Below are positions 54,416 to 64,000 of a DNA stretch of 64,000 nt, one piece after another. The position numbers were made by a program, and so were the translations under genes. The stretch's first letter is position 1, and every line of letters starts with the position of its first letter. This stretch comes from Pseudomonas sp. SCA2728.1_7 (GTDB taxonomy: Bacteria; Pseudomonadota; Gammaproteobacteria; Pseudomonadales; Pseudomonadaceae), in the NCBI RefSeq assembly GCF_018138145.1, contig NZ_CP073104.1, forward strand, positions 1,674,001 to 1,738,000. Direction: 5' to 3'. The notes under the pieces are model-generated. The model saw nothing but the letters and a program-made list of their open reading frames with translations, was not told the origin of the DNA and ran no database searches.

Positions 54416-54772
54416 TTAAGCCAAGGTGGCTTTAGCTTTCTCGACAATCGCAGCAAACACCGCTTTTTCGTTCACTGCCAGATCAGCCAGAACCTTACGG
54501 TCGATCTCGATGGACGCTTTTTTCAGGCCAGCGATGAAACGGCTGTAGGACAGACCGTTAACACGAGCACCAGCGTTGATACGAGCGATCCACAGAGCGC
54601 GGAACTGACGTTTTTTCTGACGACGGTCACGGTAGGCGTATTGGCCTGCCTTGATTACCGCTTGCTTGGCAACACGGAATACGCGGGAGCGTGCGCCGTA
54701 GTAGCCTTTAGCAAGTTTCAGAATTTTTTTGTGACGCTTACGGGCAATGACGCCACGCTTTACACGAGCCAT
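54416..54772 (-). CDS. rplT: 50S ribosomal protein L20
   Basis: A 118-residue basic ribosomal protein with the typical start [20 protein letters not shown] and the helical end [21 protein letters not shown]20 nucleates 50S assembly and in E. coli represses rpmI-rplT translation. It is 28 bases downstream of rpmI. Confidence 0.98.
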   Translation of the reverse strand: MARVKRGVIARKRHKKILKLAKGYYGARSRVFRVAKQAVIKAGQYAYRDRRQKKRQFRALWIARINAGARVNGLSYSRFIAGLKKASIEIDRKVLADLAVNEKAVFAAIVEKAKATLA

Positions 54773-54800
54773 GAGTTACTTCCTCTATTCTTGACTAAAA

Positions 54801-54995
54801 TTAACGAAGGCGCAGCATGCGCTCGACTTTTGCCACGTCAGACGGATGCAGCAAGCTGCTACCGCGCAGTTGACGCTTACGCTTGGTCGACATTTTAGTC
54901 AGGATGTGGCTCTTGAAAGCGTGCTTGTGCTTGATACCGTTAGCAGTTTTCAGAAACCGCTTAGCAGCACCACTTTTGGTTTTCATTTTTGGCAT
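54801..54995 (-). CDS. rpmI: 50S ribosomal protein L35
   Basis: A 64-residue basic protein starting [19 protein letters not shown] and containing the family motif KRKRQLRG. Standard length for L35. It lies between infC and rplT in the translation operon. Confidence 0.98.
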   Translation of the reverse strand: MPKMKTKSGAAKRFLKTANGIKHKHAFKSHILTKMSTKRKRQLRGSSLLHPSDVAKVERMLRLR

Positions 54996-55055
54996 GTTCG
55001 GATACTCCGCATTCAGTTGATAAACATAATCAGAAGGCCTGCCGTGCCCTGTTGA

Positions 55056-55607
55056 TTACTTCTTCTTTTTCGGGGCGATGACCATGATCAGCTGGCGTCC
55101 TTCCATCTTAGGATGCTGTTCGACCGAACCGTACTCGAGCAGGTCAGCTTCAACCCGCTTGAGGAGTTCCATCCCCAGCTCCTGGTGGGCCATCTCACGG
55201 CCGCGGAATCGCAAGGATACCTTGGCCCTGTCCCCATCACTCAGGAAACGTACCAGGTTGCGCAGTTTTACCTGGTAATCCCCTTCCTCCGTCCCTGGAC
55301 GAAACTTGATTTCTTTAACCTGAATCTGCTTCTGGTTTTTCTTGGCTGCGGCAACCTGTTTCTTCTTCTCGAAGATCGATTTGCCGTAGTCCATCAGTTT
55401 GCAAACAGGGGGTACTGCATCGGCGGAAATTTCCACCAAATCCAGTTTGGCCTCTTCAGCCTTAAGAAGCGCGTCTTCAATTGACACAATCCCAAGCTGT
55501 TCACCTTCAGCCCCAATTAACCGAACCTCGCGTGCCGAGATATTCTCGTTGATCGGGGCTTTCGGTGCAGCTCGTTTATCTTGTCTCATTTCACGCTTAA
55601 TAATAAT
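55056..55607 (-). CDS. infC: Translation initiation factor IF-3 (ATT start)
   Basis: About 183 residues with an N-domain ([21 protein letters not shown]) and a C-domain ([26 protein letters not shown]). The first ATG is at 55589, but three consecutive ATT codons lie in frame just before it (55607, 55604, 55601), followed by KRE. infC is known to start on a rare AUU that makes IF-3 autoregulate. GGAG at 55613-55610 best suits the third ATT (8 bases); annotated pseudomonad proteins usually begin at the first. The first ATT overlaps the thrS stop by one base. Confidence 0.92.
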   Translation of the reverse strand: MIIKREMRQDKRAAPKAPINENISAREVRLIGAEGEQLGIVSIEDALLKAEEAKLDLVEISADAVPPVCKLMDYGKSIFEKKKQVAAAKKNQKQIQVKEIKFRPGTEEGDYQVKLRNLVRFLSDGDRAKVSLRFRGREMAHQELGMELLKRVEADLLEYGSVEQHPKMEGRQLIMVIAPKKKK

Positions 55608-57529
55608 TACTCCGAATCTGGGCGACCACGCCGGGAAACCGCTTGCGCGAGAAACTCAGCGAACTGGGCGACGGGCATCGAGCCCAGGTCAGCACCTTCA
55701 CGAGTACGCACAGCGACAGTCTGCATCTCGACTTCCTTATCTCCGATTACCAAGAGATAGGGAACCTTGAGCAAAGTATGCTCGCGGATTTTAAAGCCGA
55801 TCTTTTCATTTCTCAAGTCGGACTTGGCACGAAATCCGCTTTCGTTGAGAGTTTTTTCAACTTCTGCAACAAAATCTGCCTGTTTATCAGTGATATTCAT
55901 GATCACCGCCTGCGTTGGCGCGAGCCAGGCAGGGAACGCACCTTCGTAGTGCTCGATCAGAATCCCGACGAAACGCTCGAAGGAACCGAGGATCGCACGG
56001 TGCAACATCACTGGGTGTTTGCGGCTGTTGTCTTCGGAGACATATTCAGCGCCCAAACGGACAGGCAGGTTAAAATCGAGCTGCAGAGTACCACATTGCC
56101 AGACCCGACCAAGGCAGTCTTTCAGCGAGAACTCGATCTTCGGACCGTAGAACGCACCCTCACCCGGCTGCAGATCGTACGGCAGGCCCGCAGAATCAAG
56201 GGCTGCAGCCAGTGCAGCTTCAGCGCGATCCCACAGCTCGTCGGAACCGACGCGTTTTTCCGGACGAGTGGACAGTTTCATCTCGACATCGGTAAAGCCG
56301 AAGTCGCGGTAAACGTCCATGGTCAGCTTGATGAACGCAGCGGATTCAGCCTGCATCTGCTCTTCGGTGCAGAAGATGTGGGCGTCGTCCTGAGTGAACG
56401 CACGCACGCGCATGATGCCGTGCAGCGCACCCGACGGCTCGTTACGGTGGCAGGCACCGAACTCGGCCAGACGCATCGGCAGCTCGCGGTAGCTCTTCAG
56501 GCCTTGATTGAACACCTGCACGTGGCACGGGCAGTTCATTGGCTTGATGGCGTAGTCGCGGTTTTCCGACTGCGTGGTGAACATGTTGTCGGCGTAGTTG
56601 GCCCAGTGCCCGGATTTCTCCCACAGGCTGCGGTCAACGACTTGAGGGGTCTTGATCTCAAGGTAGCCGTTGTCGCGCTGGATCTTGCGCATGTACTGCT
56701 CGAGCACCTGGTACAGAGTCCAGCCGTTCGGGTGCCAGAACACCATGCCCGGGGATTCTTCCTGGGTGTGGAACAGGCCCAGACGCTTGCCGATCTTGCG
56801 GTGATCGCGCTTTTCAGCTTCTTCGATGCGCTGGATGTAAGCCGCCAGCTGCTTTTTGTCTGCCCAGGCGGTGCCGTAAACGCGCTGCAATTGCTCGTTC
56901 TTGGCGTCGCCGCGCCAGTAGGCACCGGACAGCTTGGTCAGCTTGAAGGATTTCAGGAAGCGTGTGTTCGGCACGTGCGGACCGCGGCACATGTCGACGT
57001 ATTCTTCGTGATAGTACAGGCCCATGGCCTGCTCGTTCGGCATGTCCTCGACCAGGCGCAGTTTGTAGTCTTCGCCACGAGCCTTGAACACTTCGATCAC
57101 TTCGGCGCGCGGAGTGACTTTCTTGATCACGTCGTAATCTTTTTCGATCAGCTGCTGCATGCGCTGTTCGATAGCGGCCATGTCGTCCGGAGTGAAAGGA
57201 CGTTCGAAGGCGATGTCGTAATAGAAGCCTTCATCGATGACCGGCCCGATGACCATTTTCGCAGTCGGGTACAACTGCTTGACAGCGTGGCCAACCAGGT
57301 GAGCGCAAGAGTGGCGAATGATCTCCAGCCCCTCTTCATCCTTTGGCGTGATGATTTGCAGGGTCGCGTCGCTGCTGATGATGTCGCTGGCGTCGACCAG
57401 TTGGCCATTGACCTTGCCGGCCAGGGTGGCTTTGGCCAGACCGGCACCAATGGATGCGGCGACCTCGGCTACGGAAACCGGGTGATCGAATGAACGTTGA
57501 CTGCCGTCGGGAAGAGTAATAGTTGGCAT
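55607..57529 (-). CDS. thrS: Threonyl-tRNA synthetase
   Basis: A 640-residue class II synthetase with TGS and editing domains ([16 protein letters not shown]), the catalytic core with motif 2 [19 protein letters not shown] (in part [11 protein letters not shown]), motif 3 [18 protein letters not shown] and a C-terminal anticodon domain. ATG 57529 has GAGGAGG 4-5 bases upstream; an in-frame ATG 11 codons earlier is unlikely. It is the first gene of the translation operon. Confidence 0.97.
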   Translation of the reverse strand: MPTITLPDGSQRSFDHPVSVAEVAASIGAGLAKATLAGKVNGQLVDASDIISSDATLQIITPKDEEGLEIIRHSCAHLVGHAVKQLYPTAKMVIGPVIDEGFYYDIAFERPFTPDDMAAIEQRMQQLIEKDYDVIKKVTPRAEVIEVFKARGEDYKLRLVEDMPNEQAMGLYYHEEYVDMCRGPHVPNTRFLKSFKLTKLSGAYWRGDAKNEQLQRVYGTAWADKKQLAAYIQRIEEAEKRDHRKIGKRLGLFHTQEESPGMVFWHPNGWTLYQVLEQYMRKIQRDNGYLEIKTPQVVDRSLWEKSGHWANYADNMFTTQSENRDYAIKPMNCPCHVQVFNQGLKSYRELPMRLAEFGACHRNEPSGALHGIMRVRAFTQDDAHIFCTEEQMQAESAAFIKLTMDVYRDFGFTDVEMKLSTRPEKRVGSDELWDRAEAALAAALDSAGLPYDLQPGEGAFYGPKIEFSLKDCLGRVWQCGTLQLDFNLPVRLGAEYVSEDNSRKHPVMLHRAILGSFERFVGILIEHYEGAFPAWLAPTQAVIMNITDKQADFVAEVEKTLNESGFRAKSDLRNEKIGFKIREHTLLKVPYLLVIGDKEVEMQTVAVRTREGADLGSMPVAQFAEFLAQAVSRRGRPDSE

Positions 57530-57900
57530 GGCGCCTCCTCTCCTAGTGGTGACCCCTACCAAAGGTCACGTGGGTTGGGATGAGCCAGTACAAGATCCGA
57601 TCCAGGCCATTCAATGACGAACGCCTGCCTTACAGCGGCAGGAGCCTTGCGGCCAACCGGAAAACCGAACCAGAGTGACTGGGATTCAAATCGAATTATT
57701 CGCACGTCGACCGCTGCCGGGACTGTAGGTCATCCGGAGCCTGAGAACGCTTGAGCCCGGCATGCTAGCACAGATGAGCGGTCACTTATGCCTCTGTTTG
57801 ATCACAAGGCAAATCGTCTGTTTTTATGCCAGAGTGCTGAACTTGATGGCCCCTTCAGCCCTCAGATAACAAGACATTGACCCACAAGGAGCATCCTCGC
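57530..57900. promoter_or_regulatory. Divergent region: thrS leader and promoters
   Basis: The thrS-proximal part can fold on the minus strand into several hairpins: GTGACC/GGTCAC (57549-57569), CCTGCC/GGCAGG (57624-57642) and a GCC-GCAA-GGC tetraloop hairpin next to it (57644-57653). thrS of E. coli represses itself through a tRNA-like operator; whether this leader does so is unknown. On the plus strand a weak TTGATC...TTTTTA pair near 57797 may serve the downstream secreted-protein gene. No gene is seen here. Confidence 0.4.
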
Positions 57901-58203
57901 ATGCGTCTGAATACCCTGTTCGCCGTCGTCGCCCCTATCGTTATGTTGCTGCCGCTGAGTGCCCACGCCGACTGGCCTAAGGGCGAGCGTGAGAAGTACA
58001 TGGCCCAGTGCACCCAGGCGGCGACTCCGCAAATTGGCGCTGCTGCGGCCAAATCGCACTGCGCTTGTGGCGCTGATGCCATCAAGTCTTATCCAGCGAG
58101 CGACATTCAGGCGCTGATGGACAACAAAGCCACTCCTGAATTGCAGCAGAAAGCGCTGGGCCAAATCGCCAAATGCAAGGCAAACACCCCGGCGAAAAAG
58201 TGA
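57901..58203 (+). CDS. Small secreted protein with four cysteines
   Basis: A 100-residue protein. The signal peptide MRLNTLFAVVAPIVMLL... is cleaved after HAHA-like SAHA-D at about residue 23. The mature helix-rich protein has Cys in MAQCTQ, HCACG and AKCK, suggesting two disulfides. No family is recognised, but the pattern occurs in conserved Pseudomonas proteins. ATG 57901 has AAGGAG about 9 bases upstream. Confidence 0.8.
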   Translation: MRLNTLFAVVAPIVMLLPLSAHADWPKGEREKYMAQCTQAATPQIGAAAAKSHCACGADAIKSYPASDIQALMDNKATPELQQKALGQIAKCKANTPAKK

Positions 58204-58491
58204 TCGAAAAAGCATTCTGAGTCGGCTCAGCGCCGCTAAAAAGGGCTGAATTTGAGCCTTTTCGGACGATTTATGCAGGTTTTACAGGTTTTTTTATTGT
58301 CTTTACGTTCCGCGCAAAGCCTTGTAAACCGGGGCTTTCAGCCGAAATAGACAGTAAAGAAAACACGACTGATTGGCAAACAGCACGTCCGGGGGGCTAC
58401 CAAAGCGAACATTTCGACTATGATATCCCGGTGTGCCCAGTTGGCCTGAGCAGCACAGTACTGAAAAATATATGTTTCTTGGAGATACACC
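58204..58491 (+). promoter_or_regulatory. Long 5' leader of the cold-shock gene
   Basis: This 288-base gene-free stretch has T-rich runs (for example near 58280) and ends in TTGGAG 8 bases before the csp ATG. Long structured leaders control cold induction of cspA-type genes. A promoter cannot be placed with confidence. Confidence 0.4.
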
Positions 58492-58704
58492 ATGTCTAAT
58501 CGCCAAACCGGCACCGTTAAGTGGTTCAACGATGAAAAAGGCTTCGGCTTCATCACTCCTCAAGGTGGCGGTGACGACCTGTTCGTACACTTCAAAGCTA
58601 TCGAATCCGACGGTTTCAAAAGCCTGAAAGAAGGCCAGACCGTCTCCTTCGTGGCTGAGAAAGGCCAAAAGGGTATGCAAGCTGCACAGGTTCGCCCAGA
58701 GTAA
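58492..58704 (+). CDS. Cold-shock protein, CspA family
   Basis: A 70-residue OB-fold RNA chaperone with [15 protein letters not shown] (RNP1 KGFGFI) and DLFVHFKAI (RNP2 LFVHF). It is standard in length and ends AAQVRPE. It binds single-stranded nucleic acid and melts mRNA structure. It has its own terminator. Confidence 0.97.
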   Translation: MSNRQTGTVKWFNDEKGFGFITPQGGGDDLFVHFKAIESDGFKSLKEGQTVSFVAEKGQKGMQAAQVRPE

Positions 58705-58718
58705 TTTCTGCGCGCACT

Positions 58719-58750
58719 AAAAAAACCCCGTCCATGTGACGGGGTTTTTT
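58719..58750 (+). terminator. Intrinsic terminator of the cold-shock gene
   Basis: AAAAAACCCCGTC pairs with GACGGGGTTTTTT around CATGT, 15 bases after the stop. It can also act on the convergent lipoprotein gene. Confidence 0.92.
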
Positions 58751-58776
58751 ATGTCTGCAACAAAAGCCTTCGCTGA

Positions 58777-59094
58777 TCAGCCGCAGTTGACGCGTGTGAT
58801 CACCAGATTGTTGTCGGTGTTCAGATTCAAGCGATCGGAGCGGTACTCAAGCGTGATCATGTCGTTCGGCTTGAGAAAGCGGGCATTTTGCGCCCCGGCT
58901 TTGTTGCGTGCTTGCTCCAGCAACTCTGGTGAAGCTTTCTTGCCGATGGCGAATTCCGCCGCCGTTGCTTCACAGCGGCTGTGACCGGCTTCGGTCGCCG
59001 CAGTTTCCTTTGCCGACTCGCTGGAGGTCGTGCTGCAACCGGCCAACATCAAAGCGGCCATAAGTGCACCCAGTGTCGCGAACTTCAAAGGCAT
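58777..59094 (-). CDS. I78-family peptidase inhibitor-like lipoprotein
   Basis: A 105-residue protein with a lipobox (LAGC, lipid Cys at 20) and a mature I78-type domain: CEATAAEFAIGKKA at the start and RFLKPNDMITLEYRSDRLNL...NNLVITRVNCG at the end, with two Cys for a disulfide. I78 proteins inhibit serine proteases; here a periplasmic or outer-membrane protective role is inferred. Confidence 0.85.
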   Translation of the reverse strand: MPLKFATLGALMAALMLAGCSTTSSESAKETAATEAGHSRCEATAAEFAIGKKASPELLEQARNKAGAQNARFLKPNDMITLEYRSDRLNLNTDNNLVITRVNCG

Positions 59095-59263
59095 GAAGCC
59101 TCCTTGTTTTCAAAATGGTTAAGCTGAGATCGTGCGACCGCCGTTCCGGCATTTGGTTTCACGGCCAAGGCCATCACCCTGCCCCACGACCGGAAAAACG
59201 CCGAGTGTGCCTGAGCGGCATGCGTCACTTCAGCAATCAATCGTGACTGAATATTAACGGCGC

Positions 59264-59569
59264 TCAGTAGACGTCGATGTAGTCATACGGCGGATTCGGC
59301 CAGTTGTCCTTCAGCGCATTGAAAATCTGCATCACCCACACCTCGTCACTGGCCGCGACGTTGCCCACGTAGCCCGAGCCCTTAGCCCAGGTTTCCAGGC
59401 GAAACAGCAAACCGTCGATATCCTGCCCACCGGTAACGCCGGAAGAAATGTAAGCGATACCGCCCTTGGTCACGCGCAACTGCGTGTGTTCGTCATCGCT
59501 AGCCGAAGCGAGCAATTGGCGCACCGCATCGAGCGTGAGGCCGTCAGGGGTATTCAAATCGATCTGCAC
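59264..59569 (-). CDS. Conserved hypothetical protein
   Basis: A 101-residue soluble protein without signal peptide or membrane segment. It is Asp-rich and ends NPPYDYIDVY. No family is recognised. It is divergent from the small hypothetical gene at 59701, with about 130 bases between them. Confidence 0.72.
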   Translation of the reverse strand: MQIDLNTPDGLTLDAVRQLLASASDDEHTQLRVTKGGIAYISSGVTGGQDIDGLLFRLETWAKGSGYVGNVAASDEVWVMQIFNALKDNWPNPPYDYIDVY

Positions 59570-59700
59570 AGCAAAATCCTTGCGAGCCTTTAAAAGACCA
59601 AGTGTCGCATAGCGCTCCGCTCATGCCTAAGTCGCAGTGCCAAATGCCCGACAAAATGGTTAACTCAAACCCAAGATCTTCCGACTATTCGAGCGCTCTC

Positions 59701-59907
59701 ATGACCACCATCAGCATCGACGCCGCCATTAATGCCAAATGGGCAGACGGACACAGCTCTTACAGCCCGGGAACCACCGAGGAGCTTGCGCTGATTGGTA
59801 TCGATCTATTGGTCAAGGAGCTGGGCACGGAGGCGGCTCAGCAATTCATCAAGCAGATTTTCGAGCGCTACCCGACCGAACAGGTTGAACACACTGAGAG
59901 GGTGTAG
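59701..59907 (+). CDS. Small hypothetical protein
   Basis: A 68-residue acidic, mostly helical protein with no signal peptide. ATG 59701 is the likely start, judged by protein quality downstream of it; the frame upstream is open but of poor composition. No ribosome site is obvious. Function unknown. Confidence 0.6.
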   Translation: MTTISIDAAINAKWADGHSSYSPGTTEELALIGIDLLVKELGTEAAQQFIKQIFERYPTEQVEHTERV

Positions 59908-59910
59908 AAA

Positions 59911-59932
59911 CCCGCAGGCTGGCACCTGCGGG
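59911..59932. terminator. Hairpin between convergent genes
   Basis: CCCGCAGG pairs with CCTGCGGG around CTGGCA. It lacks a clear T-run but stands between the small hypothetical gene and the end of the ribose operon. Confidence 0.6.
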
Positions 59933-59940
59933 CGAATCGT

Positions 59941-60969
59941 TTACTTCAGGCGCTTCAGGCGCTCGGTCAGCAAGTCAAAGAAGCCTTGCGCGTCGCCGTT
60001 TTCCACCCAGAAAGCGTTTTTAGGCGCCTTCAGGCCATCGTACCAATCAACGATGGTCTGACCGAAAGTCGGCCCTTCACGGCTATCCACCACGACATTC
60101 ACCGAACGACCGGTGAACAGTTCCGGCTTGAGCAGATAGGCCACAACGGTAGCGTCATGCACCGGGCCACCCGGAATACCGTAGTGCTCCATGTCGCCTT
60201 TGATGTACTCATTGAGGATGTCGCCGACAATCTTGCTCGCGTTGTTGTTCAGCGCAGCGATCTGTTTCAGGCGCGCATCACTGGTAAGAATCTTGTGGGT
60301 CACGTCCAGTGGCAGGTAGGTCAGTTTCACGCCGCTTTTCAGGACCACTTCGGCCGCTTGCGGATCAGCAAACAGGTTGAATTCAGCCACCGGGGTGATG
60401 TTGCCGCCGTTGAAGTGCGCACCACCCATGATCACCACTTCCTTGATGCCCTGAACAATTTCAGGCTCCTGGATCAGCGCCAATGCCAGGTTGGTCTGCG
60501 GACCAAGCATGGCGATCGTGATGCTGTGCGGCTTGGCTTTTTTCAGCGTATCGATCAGGTAGTTGACCGCATTGCCTTCAGCCAGACCCTTTTTCGGTTC
60601 GTGCACGGTGACACCCGACAGGCCTTCCTTGCCATGGATGTTCTCGGCGTAAATCGGCGTGCGCATCAGCGGCTTTGGCGCACCCGCATAAACCGGTACG
60701 TCTTCGCGCCCTGCCCACTCGCGAGCCAGGCGCGCGTTACGCGATGTCTTGTCGAGGCGCACATTGCCGGCGACGGTGGTCAGCGCGCGAATGTTCAGTT
60801 CTTCCGGCGAGGCCAGCGCGAACAACAGGGCGACCACGTCGTCGGCCCCTGGATCGGTATCGATGATCAGGTCGATTTTTTCCGCCGCCTGAGCGCCGGT
60901 CGCAGTGATTACGGACAAAAGCAGTAAACCCCGGATGAGTTGATGCAGTTTCTGAGCATAGCGTTGCAT
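59941..60969 (-). CDS. Periplasmic nucleoside hydrolase
   Basis: A 342-residue inosine-uridine hydrolase-type enzyme with the calcium-binding signature DTDPGADDVVAL near residue 38, where the family DxDxxxDD Asp cluster is visible, and a C-terminal GPVHDATVVAYLL supplying another Asp/His pair. A signal peptide (ends GAQA-A, about residue 29) shows it is exported. It splits nucleosides into base and ribose; the ribose then enters through the Rbs system encoded upstream. ATG 60969 has AAGGAA 7 bases upstream. Confidence 0.92.
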   Translation of the reverse strand: MQRYAQKLHQLIRGLLLLSVITATGAQAAEKIDLIIDTDPGADDVVALLFALASPEELNIRALTTVAGNVRLDKTSRNARLAREWAGREDVPVYAGAPKPLMRTPIYAENIHGKEGLSGVTVHEPKKGLAEGNAVNYLIDTLKKAKPHSITIAMLGPQTNLALALIQEPEIVQGIKEVVIMGGAHFNGGNITPVAEFNLFADPQAAEVVLKSGVKLTYLPLDVTHKILTSDARLKQIAALNNNASKIVGDILNEYIKGDMEHYGIPGGPVHDATVVAYLLKPELFTGRSVNVVVDSREGPTFGQTIVDWYDGLKAPKNAFWVENGDAQGFFDLLTERLKRLK

Positions 60970-61000
60970 GGCGCATTCCTTGTGCATGTGGAATCGAAAA

Positions 61001-61405
61001 TCAGAATGTAACCCCGGCGACGAGGACGATGTTGCAGTAAGGCTGGCATTCACCTGTACGAACAATCGCCCGAGCCTGTCGGCTGAGAACCTTGAATTGC
61101 TCGTGACTGAGCAGATCGCGACGGCCCAGCGCGCCCTCTTCATTCAACGCGTCCAGCGTATTCAGCGCGGTCGGTTGTTTGTCGAAGATTTCTTTGGCCA
61201 GTGCATGGCTTTCCACCTGCATCTCGCTGAGCACGACTTTCAGGGTGCTGATGAAATCCGGGACGCCATGGGTCAGCGCCAGATCAATCAGCTCGACGCC
61301 CGGCGGCACTGGCAGCCCGGCATCACCAATGACCACCATGTCGCCATGGCCCAGGGACGCGATCAGCCGCGACAGTGCGACGTTAAGCAGAGGAGTCTTT
61401 TTCAT
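61001..61405 (-). CDS. rbsD: D-ribose pyranase
   Basis: A 134-residue enzyme that interconverts pyranose and furanose forms of ribose for ribokinase. It has the catalytic His in [18 protein letters not shown] and the C-terminal [17 protein letters not shown] typical of RbsD. It overlaps rbsK by 4 bases. Confidence 0.96.
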   Translation of the reverse strand: MKKTPLLNVALSRLIASLGHGDMVVIGDAGLPVPPGVELIDLALTHGVPDFISTLKVVLSEMQVESHALAKEIFDKQPTALNTLDALNEEGALGRRDLLSHEQFKVLSRQARAIVRTGECQPYCNIVLVAGVTF

Positions 61406-62319
61406 GCGGGTTTAAAGGCCTGTACGTCGGATTGGGTTGGAATGGACGGTTGCGCGCCGGCGCGGGTTACCGACAGCGCGGCGGCAATCTGCCCGTAGCG
61501 AATCGCCTCGGCCTCGGATTTGCCATTGGCCAGCGCCGCCGCAAAGCCACCGACAAAAGTGTCTCCGGCGGCGGTGGTGTCGACAGCCTTCACTTTCGGC
61601 GCCGGGAAATGCTCAAAGCTCTGGCCGTTAGCGAACAGCGAACCTTGAGCACCGAGGGTAATGATGACCTTACCCGCCCCCATAGTGATCAGTTGGCTGG
61701 CGGCACTTTCTGCGCTTTCCAGCGAGTCCACCGGCAACCCGCTCAACACAGTCGCTTCGCTCTCGTTGGGGATCAGGTAATCGATCGCGGCAAACCAGTC
61801 TGCCGGCAGTGCACGACTGGCCGGTGCCGGATTGAGAATGACGATTTTGCCCAGTGCACGCGCACGCTTGAGCGCATGCCCCACCGTGGCATCGGGAATT
61901 TCGAGCTGGCAGATGATCACGTCGGCGGCTTGCAGAACCGCATCGAAACGGTCGATCACTGCCGGCGTCATGGCACCGTTGGCACCGGCGACAATGACAA
62001 TCGCGTTCTGACTGTTGTCATCGACCACGATCAGCGCCACGCCGCTGGAGTCATTGACTGTACTCACTGCCTGACAATCGATCTGCTCGGCCAACAAGGC
62101 GTTACGCAATTGCACACCATAGTCGTCATTGCCAACGCAACCGACCATCGCCACCTGTGCGCCCAAACGCGCGGCGGCCACCGCCTGATTGGCGCCCTTG
62201 CCACCGGAAACCGTGGCAAACGAGTGACCGATCAGCGTTTCACCACCTACGGGCAACCGTGGCGCCCGGGTCACCAGGTCCATGTTCAGGCTGCCTATTA
62301 CCACTACATTTGCTGGCAT
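61402..62319 (-). CDS. rbsK: Ribokinase
   Basis: A 305-residue PfkB-family kinase with the substrate motif [15 protein letters not shown] near residue 40 and the catalytic [13 protein letters not shown] near 250 (the Asp base in GD). It phosphorylates ribose to ribose 5-phosphate. It lies 24 bases after rbsR. Confidence 0.97.
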   Translation of the reverse strand: MPANVVVIGSLNMDLVTRAPRLPVGGETLIGHSFATVSGGKGANQAVAAARLGAQVAMVGCVGNDDYGVQLRNALLAEQIDCQAVSTVNDSSGVALIVVDDNSQNAIVIVAGANGAMTPAVIDRFDAVLQAADVIICQLEIPDATVGHALKRARALGKIVILNPAPASRALPADWFAAIDYLIPNESEATVLSGLPVDSLESAESAASQLITMGAGKVIITLGAQGSLFANGQSFEHFPAPKVKAVDTTAAGDTFVGGFAAALANGKSEAEAIRYGQIAAALSVTRAGAQPSIPTQSDVQAFKPA

Positions 62320-62343
62320 ACATCATTACTCGTCAATTCGGTT

Positions 62344-63363
62344 TCAGCGGTATTCGGTGAACACGCCGGACAACGGGGCGGTCGATTCGCGCAAGACAAT
62401 ACTCGGGGTCACGATCCGCTGATCGGTACCCAGAGTCGGCGTAGCAATCCTTCGCAACAGCACTTCGGCCGCCATCTCGCCCAACTGCAGGATCGATTGC
62501 CCCACAGTGGTGAGTGCCGGATACACGTAACGACTCATCTGGATATCGTCGAAACCGATCACCGACAATTCGCTCGGCACGCGAACATTGCGCTCTGCCG
62601 CGGCACGCAGCACGCCGATGCCGATCATGTCGTTACCGGCAAAGATCGCGCTCGGTGGATTGCTCTCGAGGAGAATCGCGGCCGCGTTGTAGCCGCCGGT
62701 ACTGGTGAAATCACTTTCCAGCATGCGCTCCTGGCGGACGTCGATACCCGCCTCTTTCAGAGCCCGGCAATATCCGGCCAGACGCATCTGCGCCACACTG
62801 GTACTGGCCGGACCGCCAATGGTGGCAATGTCGCGATGCCCCAATTCGAGCAAGTGCCGGGTGGCGAGGTAAGCGCCGTATTCATGGTCGATGCGCACCA
62901 GATCGGCATCGACACCGTCGAGACCACGGTCGACGATGACCATCGGCGTTTTCACTCCGGCCAACCCCTGCGCCAGGCCGCTGTCACCGCCAGCGGAGGC
63001 GACGATCAAACCGTCGATGCGTTTCTCCAGCAATACGCGCAAATAGCTGCGCTGCTTGTCGGGATTATCGTCGGAGTTGCAGAGGATCACGCAGTAGCCG
63101 TTACGCTCGCAGTAATCCTCGATGCCCCGCGCCAACTCCGCGAAGTACGGGTTGAGGCTGTTCGGCACCAACAGGCCAATGGTTGCAGTGGTCTTGGCCT
63201 TCAGCGAGCGCGCTACCGCACTCGGCACATAGTCGAGGCTCTTGATCGCCGCCTCGACTTTCAGCCGCACTTCCTGACTGACCGGCCGCGTGTTGTTCAC
63301 CACATGCGACACCGTCGTGTAGGAAATTCCCGCGAGAGCTGCCACGTCCTTGATCGTTGCCAT
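62344..63363 (-). CDS. rbsR: LacI-family regulator of the ribose operon
   Basis: A 339-residue repressor with the N-terminal LacI helix-turn-helix ATIKDVAALAGISYTTVSHVV and a periplasmic-binding-like ribose domain. Lying between the permease and kinase genes, it probably represses the rbs operon until ribose is present. It starts 3 bases after the rbsC stop. Confidence 0.95.
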   Translation of the reverse strand: MATIKDVAALAGISYTTVSHVVNNTRPVSQEVRLKVEAAIKSLDYVPSAVARSLKAKTTATIGLLVPNSLNPYFAELARGIEDYCERNGYCVILCNSDDNPDKQRSYLRVLLEKRIDGLIVASAGGDSGLAQGLAGVKTPMVIVDRGLDGVDADLVRIDHEYGAYLATRHLLELGHRDIATIGGPASTSVAQMRLAGYCRALKEAGIDVRQERMLESDFTSTGGYNAAAILLESNPPSAIFAGNDMIGIGVLRAAAERNVRVPSELSVIGFDDIQMSRYVYPALTTVGQSILQLGEMAAEVLLRRIATPTLGTDQRIVTPSIVLRESTAPLSGVFTEYR

Positions 63364-63366
63364 GAC

Positions 63367-64000
63367 TTAGCCCCGGCGACTGGCGCGCTGACTGCGATAA
63401 GTATCGAGCACCACCGCGATCACGATGACCGCACCCGTGATGATTCGTTTGGTCGGTTCGGTCGCGCCGATCTGCGCCAGACCCGCCGCCAGTACCGAGA
63501 TGATCAGTACGCCAAAGAATGTGCTGATCACCGAGCCACGCCCGCCCATCAGGCTGGTACCGCCGATCACCACCGCGGCGATCACTTGCAGCTCCAGACC
63601 GGAACCGGCGTTCGGGTCAGCAGCTTCCAGACGGGAAATCTGAAACAGCGCGGCGATACCGGCCAGCAGGCCCATCAGGCTGAACACCAGAATCTTGTAG
63701 GGTTTCGGATTGATCCCCGCCAGACGCACCGCCTCTTCGTTGGTGCCGATGCCGATCAGGTAGCGACCGAACACGGTACGGGTCAGAACGGCTTGAGCAA
63801 TGATGATCACCAGCAAGGCAATGATGAACGACGGCGAGATGCCGAACGCGATCGGGTTCGACAGCCAGGCAAACGAGTCACCGATGTACGCCGTGCGCGA
63901 TCCGGTCATCTGATACGCCAGACCCCGAGCCATTTCCAGCACACCCAGAGAGACGATGAACGATGGAATCCGCCACGCCACTGTGATCGAACCGGTGACC
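63367..64000 (-). CDS. rbsC: Ribose ABC importer permease, C-terminal part
   Basis: The gene runs off the window edge at its 5' end; about 211 residues are visible. They form the multi-helix permease of the RbsC/AraH family, with IPSFIVSLGVLEMARGLAY and the GGTSLMGGRGSVISTFFG loop. It takes up ribose together with the RbsA and RbsB proteins presumably encoded outside the window. Confidence 0.93.
   Translation of the reverse strand, partial: VTGSITVAWRIPSFIVSLGVLEMARGLAYQMTGSRTAYIGDSFAWLSNPIAFGISPSFIIALLVIIIAQAVLTRTVFGRYLIGIGTNEEAVRLAGINPKPYKILVFSLMGLLAGIAALFQISRLEAADPNAGSGLELQVIAAVVIGGTSLMGGRGSVISTFFGVLIISVLAAGLAQIGATEPTKRIITGAVIVIAVVLDTYRSQRASRRG

Overview
The window is about 60% GC and looks like the chromosome of a fluorescent Pseudomonas, probably a plant-associated strain. 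The evidence is the thrS-infC-rpmI-rplT-pheST-ihfA-merR order followed by tRNA-Pro, a Hxc-type type II secretion cluster in the same relative order as P. aeruginosa, REPIN repeats built on the GCGAGCA/GCTCGC core, and a pectin/galacturonate utilisation locus. No prophage, insertion sequence or CRISPR array was seen.

Layout. 1-14980: regulators and accessory metabolism. There is the tail of an AraC regulator, two convergent winged-helix/NB-ARC-type ATPase regulators (one carrying an in-frame REPIN), a GlxA-type regulator, a pirin, a LysR/MFS/quinone-oxidoreductase group, a hydrolase, an ABC exporter, a small membrane protein and a PhnB-like protein. 15513-22270: an RNA repair/quality-control locus. 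rtcR (CARF plus sigma-54 activator) diverges from an operon with a -24/-12 promoter carrying rsr (bacterial Ro60), a 336-bp gap, rtcB, a nucleotidyltransferase gene and rtcA. The gap is tiled by three tandem Y-RNA-like structures of increasing complexity; the one next to rtcB contains a circularly permuted tRNA mimic.

22658-38106: pectin and galacturonate use. A nine-gene minus-strand operon holds an enolase-superfamily enzyme, a peptide-type ABC importer with two paralogous binding proteins, a CHMI-like tautomerase and an exopolygalacturonase. Facing it are a KdgM-type porin, uronate dehydrogenase, an SMP-30 lactonase, a GntR/FCD regulator and a PL1 pectate lyase. Copies of an 11-bp FadR-type palindrome lie in front of the operon, the porin and the regulator/lyase pair. 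A further copy, identical over 13 bp to the operon copy, lies in the divergent promoter region of the Hxc-like secretion cluster (38320-48606). This suggests that secretion machinery and pectinases share one regulator.

48684-58750: NADAR protein, small lipoprotein, tRNA-Pro(GGG), the translation operon with an ATT-start infC and a terminator just before pheS, and a cold-shock gene. 58777-64000: an I78-type inhibitor lipoprotein, two small unknown proteins and a ribose operon (rbsC partial, rbsR, rbsK, rbsD) ending in an exported nucleoside hydrolase.
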